A DNA stretch of 11,843 nt from Spongospora subterranea (lineage: Eukaryota; Endomyxa; Phytomyxea; Plasmodiophorida; Plasmodiophoridae): positions 1-11,843 of the forward strand of contig OUQQ01000631.1 in NCBI GenBank assembly GCA_900404475.1. The letters run 5' to 3'. A model generated the notes under the pieces. It worked only from the letters and a program-made list of their open reading frames with translations. It was not told the DNA's origin and did not search any database. The position numbers and the translations under genes were made by a program. This document shows, one piece after another, positions 7,724-11,843 of the stretch (its first letter is position 1; each line of letters opens with the position of its first letter).

Positions 7724-10700
7724 TCACTGCTTATTGTTCTGGCTGTTGTAGAAATCCGCGATTTCACTGCTGGATGTGGCGTCCTCAGGTTTCTTGTCCG
7801 GGCGCACCTGGATGAAGCGGGGAAACCGTAATGCGATACCTTTATCCGCTTGAACAAGACCAATGGCAGCCTTATGAACAGGACTGATCGATAGATCCGC
7901 CGCTTTCACTTCCCATACCTTGGCGACAACAAACCAAGGTTAATGCCAAACGCTCGATGGAAAAACATGGAAATTGAATTGGACTAAACGCCTATCAGGT
8001 GCAAAGAAGAGATACCTGAGATCCATCCAGCCATTCATCAGGAACATCTTTGCTTTCTGGATAGCGATAATATGATCGCGGAGCCTAATGATGAACACAC
8101 TTCACAAAAGGAATCGTTTGAACGGATTCAGGGCTAGGAACCTCAACCAAATGCTGTCTCGCGTATTCCGTCAATGATGCCAGCATTTCGTCACTGAATC
8201 CTGACCCGATTTTACATATCGATTGGAGTTCTTCGGTTTCTTGATCGTAGACGGCCAGCAAATAACCGCCAAAATTTCCGGTCCGTTTTCCTTTTCCGTA
8301 ATACGCCCCTGAAATCAACCAATAAAAAAAACGTCGAAACCGTGAGTGGAAAATGCTACCGATTGGGATGAGGTCAAACGAATCGGTTAATCCCTCCATA
8401 TAATCCTTCTTGAGCTTCCTCCACGCGTGGCTGCGTTTATCTGGCTCGTACAATGAGAGCGGGCCCGAAAGGCATTTCACCTATAAAGCCCATTAGCAAA
8501 ACTTACAGAAACCAGAATACCTGGGCAAACCATTAGGCCTTCACAGTTTTCGGTGATAGATTCATCAAGAAACGTCGTGATTTCCATTTCATCTGTACTG
8601 TGCCCGGATATTGGGGTTGGCGTTTGATACCAGTTAGGAAAATTTTACCTCTCCTTAGATATTGTAAACCGAAAATGATCATCGACTTCGATAAATGAAG
8701 AATGTAAAAGGCGGCGGCGCTCCTTCAACGGGGTCGACAACAGTGACTACGATCAACAACCAATAAAAAATCGCAACGAAACAATAGATAGATAACTAAC
8801 GCGCCCATTGAAAAAAATTAAATCGAAGGCGAAGATGCAGATGTCGACGGCAATATCATCCGTCTTGACATCTTTCCGTTTTCTTGTCGACAAGATTTGG
8901 AATGGCCGAATCTTATGCGCGACGCGGTCGAAGGCGACTACCTCCGCATCCAATATGCACGATGTGACTTGTCCCGGTTTGAACGCCTGCTCTAGATGAA
9001 TGAATAGGAGACGAACTGAAAAGATTCGGAACCGACCATGGGAATAAACTTAACAATGTCAGGATACTTATCCGTACTGGTCTCGGCATTGCGGCTAAAA
9101 ATGCTGACCGTTCCGTCCTCTAAAACGTGAATCTAACGAGAGACGACGCTTCAGCAAGGTAGGTCTTGTAAATCAAGAGCAGTTACCTGAGCCCTTTCTC
9201 CATCGTATTTGTATTCCAATACAATATCGTGGCCTTCGAAATTATTCAGCACCTGAACGATAAGGGTTGGCATGTGAGCAACTGGGGCGGGTAAGGCAAC
9301 CAACTTGGCCAACAGACTTGGCTGGAGCGGCAAGCATGCATTTGATAGGAACACCGGGCGTTAAAAAGCAATGCTCGTGCAGCTGCGATATGGGATACTT
9401 CAAAAGAGCAGGAATTAAAAGATCCAGGTTTGGACACTCAACCCAAGCACGCTTCACAGCGGACGTCGACGCCTCAATTTCACTAAAGTGTCGAAATATT
9501 TGTCACTGGCCATGAGAAAGAAGCGTTGCCAGTACGATTGAAGATCGGATTCTGACAAAGTCAGCGACCGATCAAAGCGACTTGCAGGCAAAGAGTCGAT
9601 CTGCTGGCGTTCTTCATCTGACATCAAGTCAGGCACGTTCGTTGCTGGACCACGAAAATGGAGTACCAGTTAATGGAGGCGTTAGCGTGACCGCCCTGGC
9701 TAACGACGGCAGCACTGTGCGAATTGAACACCCTATCCTGCACGGAACTGTTAGGAAGCATGGGCAATGGCCAGTCTTGATCATGACCGAAGATTGCCCT
9801 GAAATGTACGGATAAGGTAGCGAGCCTCACTTTCCTTGCTGGCAACAAGCATTTGTTTAATCAGATTGATTTTACGATCTCCCTTTTCACCAGCAATCTT
9901 CCGAAAGGAAGCCAGCACTTTAGTTACTGAACTGAACAGTTAATGATCTTTTCGAAAAAAGTAATCAAAATAAACGTATTTACCAGTTAGTGGCGCTGGT
10001 GGAAAGATCGTCTTTTGTGAAGATCTGCACTTTTCAGCTATTTCACCAAGGTCGCCGAGTTGTTTTAGTTCTGCTGATAGCTGTTTAGTACTGCGTCCTG
10101 TGCTATCAAGCCGGGCGACTTTACTTTAGCATAATATTGGCAATCACAAACAAATTTTAAAACCTTTGAGCTAATACTTTCAACAATAATCCATCGCCAA
10201 CTCCAATCTCTAAACCTTCATAATCGGGACCGAACTGAGGCGTTTTACGACTCAACACACCCGACACATCGTAATGGACAGCAAACCAACCTTATTAATT
10301 GCCAGATAGATGGTCGACACCAGAGCCTTGGGCGCCTTGGCAATAACAGACCGAAGAAAATTCGTAATGCTGTTTATATTTCGCAAACGGCCACTTTCCG
10401 CTTCCAATTCGTGAAATAATCGCGACAGATAAAGATAGGGCATACTAAAAATAGGTATCAACAATCATTGGAGAGAAGATTGGACAGTTAGCATACTCAG
10501 TGCCGAAAGGCCATTCGGATTCCGTCAGAGGATTGTAGATTGGACTAGTGATACTGATAAGATGACAAAATTAACGAACGGTAAGGGAAACTTACAATGC
10601 GTCCCCGTCTTTTTTGCCTTTGGTTTTGAGTTTTTTGCTCTTGATAGGAAGCGCGGCGACAGCAATTTCTCTGGCCATGAGTTAACGATGGGTGCCACGA

Positions 10701-11500
10701 CATCAGGGGCAATCACATACTCAAGTTGATCCTCGGAACGGCCTTTATCTTCGTCAATCAATCGTTCGTCATTGGTAGAGTCATCATCACTCTCGTCGTC
10801 GCTAACGACGTCTTTGACAGATGTCGGACGAGCCCGCTCACTCTTCACCTCAGATCGTGACGCGGTACTTGCCATGGCTGTAGCCAATGCGCCTTTGCTG
10901 ACTGAGCCCTAACCTGATTATTAGCGCCATCCCTTGCAAAATTACTCTGAAATTACACACCTGATCGTCCTCATCAGAATCTGCAATTCTCCGGCAAACC
11001 CTGGATGGAAATTGATCAAAAATTCACAAGTATTCTCAACAAAGCAAACTTACCGTTTCGCCGCAGGCATTCCAGACTCGTCTTTCCTATAAACAATTTA
11101 GCTACGCTAATATGGTTATTGAGATATTGGTCAACATACACAGGACCGATGACGTTGATTTTCGCCGGTTCAAATGGTACTGTCGAAGGCTGAACTTGCA
11201 CATTGCTCGACAGCAAAGGCGTCTCTGGTGTCAACGCCTGCGAACCACCGGGGTCTACTTGATCAACGGAACGAACCGCAGGTTTTGATGGTGTTTTACT
11301 CCTTTGTTCACTGTCAATAACTGTACTCGATATTGACGTTTGATGACAAACCTGGCAAAAATGTTCTCCTTGACGTCAGGCGACGCTTGACTTTCGGGTT
11401 GAGATTTTGCTGCAAAATATGACCTAATAAACCAATAAAAACACAATCGGTATGTAATAAAACAACACCGCTTTTGCACTACACAGCTATTCAAAAACAT
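7724..11500 (-). CDS. LIG1: ATP-dependent DNA ligase I, 24 exons
   Basis: Nuclear ligase that seals nicks in Okazaki-fragment joining and repair. CDS: complement(join(7724..7918,8016..8084,8124..8308,8360..8480,8531..8597,8649..8746,8801..8986,9037..9132,9187..9252,9305..9482,9536..9617,9667..9737,9788..9926,9984..10102,10164..10234,10291..10444,10497..10553,10596..10670,10721..10908,10961..11000,11054..11086,11140..11310,11352..11423,11469..11500)), 854 residues. The N-terminal ~200 residues are disordered, acidic/Ser-rich, with basic patches ([19 protein letters not shown]). The DNA-binding domain starts at about 205. The adenylation domain has [10 protein letters not shown] with the adenylated K509, AFDLIFFNG (about 601), CEGLMV (661-666) and WRKLKKDY (685-692). 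The OB domain includes GAYYGKGKR and RFPRF (821-825). Human LIG1 has 919 residues. The first exon is least certain, because no canonical PIP box (QxxIxxFF) is seen. The 8987-9036 junction has an alternative, 8992-9032. Confidence 0.93.
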
Positions 11501-11536
11501 TTAACGGAACCTTTAGAACGAAAATCCAAAATGATA

Positions 11537-11843
11537 TCACTGAACATTGGCCATGAGTTTGAGCAACCAGCGATGTGCGGCGGCATACCCAATCAACGAC
11601 TGTTTCTTGGACCCCATCCCCGTCTCGATGTCTTGTCGAATACCGAGCAGGACGCTGATCGATGGTCTTTTGTTCAGGTTTTCGTCACCTGAACATTATG
11701 ATTATTGCGCGCAATGCCGCCCGTCAAACTCTACCACGAAATCCCGACCAGGGTTCGATAACTTCATCATAATGGGCCCGCACCCGTTTCTTCCTCGACA
11801 CTGTTTTGGAACAAGGATGTTCCTGGGATGCTCATAGGGTCGT
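11537..11843 (-). CDS. Partial unrecognised gene, 3' exons only
   Basis: Proposed complement(join(11537..11688,11749..>11843)). It continues past the right edge and stops 36 bp before the ligase start codon. The 60-bp intron (GTCGGG...TTCAG) joins the two frames in phase 1. The terminal exon reads DENLNKRPSISVLLGIRQDI, then a Lys/Ser turn, then SLIGYAAAHRWLLKLMANVQ. The upstream exon is basic and Cys/Gly-rich (RPYEHPRNILVPKQCRGRNG). I recognise no family. The opposite strand also has a 96-codon open frame over 11547-11837, so strand is inferred from co-orientation with its neighbours and from how protein-like the helical C terminus looks. Confidence 0.35.

Noticed and set aside
10525..10887. 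Continuous 120-codon minus-strand frame as the ligase N-terminal exon.
   Set aside because: Reading it straight through ends out of frame with the DNA-binding domain. Introns 10671-10720 and 10554-10595 restore the frame and reveal a Lys-rich segment, so the long frame is fortuitous read-through.
1..11843. CRISPR arrays, bacterial operons, ribosome-binding sites or prophage features.
   Set aside because: The genes are spliced eukaryotic genes, and I saw no regularly spaced short repeats or prokaryotic signals.

Overview
This is nuclear DNA from a eukaryote with a compact, intron-dense genome. At least five genes can be read, and all are interrupted by very short GT-AG introns. I reconstructed 33 introns; almost all are 39-84 bp, clustered near 50 bp, with one of 97 bp. 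Overall GC looks mid-range. A plant/protist-type Qb-SNARE (NPSN-like), a GST with a C-terminal tail common in microbial eukaryotes, and a glycosyltransferase family frequent in algae and protists favour a protist, for example a compact rhizarian, over an animal or fungus. That placement is inference; no rRNA or organelle marker is present.

Layout. (1) 52-705, minus: a four-exon gene for a small two-helix membrane protein of unknown function. (2) About 787-2730: a decayed PIF/Harbinger-type DNA transposon. Its transposase lies on the minus strand, broken by frameshifts, between AT-rich inverted termini built on TTTTGCAAAA. A 27-bp near-perfect inverted repeat sits inside it. (3) 2213-2730 and 3547-4386: two direct duplications, each split by a single n. 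They look like overlapping contig ends joined by a scaffolder rather than biological repeats. (4) About 2731-4439: no convincing gene. (5) 4440-5331, plus: a four-exon NPSN-like SNARE. (6) 5457-6154, minus: a two-exon glutathione S-transferase, convergent with the SNARE. (7) 6318-7574, minus: a four-exon type II membrane glycosyltransferase. (8) 7724-11500, minus: DNA ligase I in 24 exons, with all catalytic motifs. (9) 11537-11843, minus: the 3' part of an unrecognised gene running off the window.

The genes are functionally unrelated: membrane fusion, detoxification, glycosylation, and replication/repair. GST, glycosyltransferase, ligase and the edge gene lie head to tail with gaps of about 36-165 bp, so each promoter must sit in a very short gap. 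That is genome compaction rather than an operon. I found no CRISPR array, tRNA or rRNA. The least ordinary features are the NPSN-like SNARE, the reading of the ligase through 23 tiny introns, and the transposon remnant with its internal palindrome.
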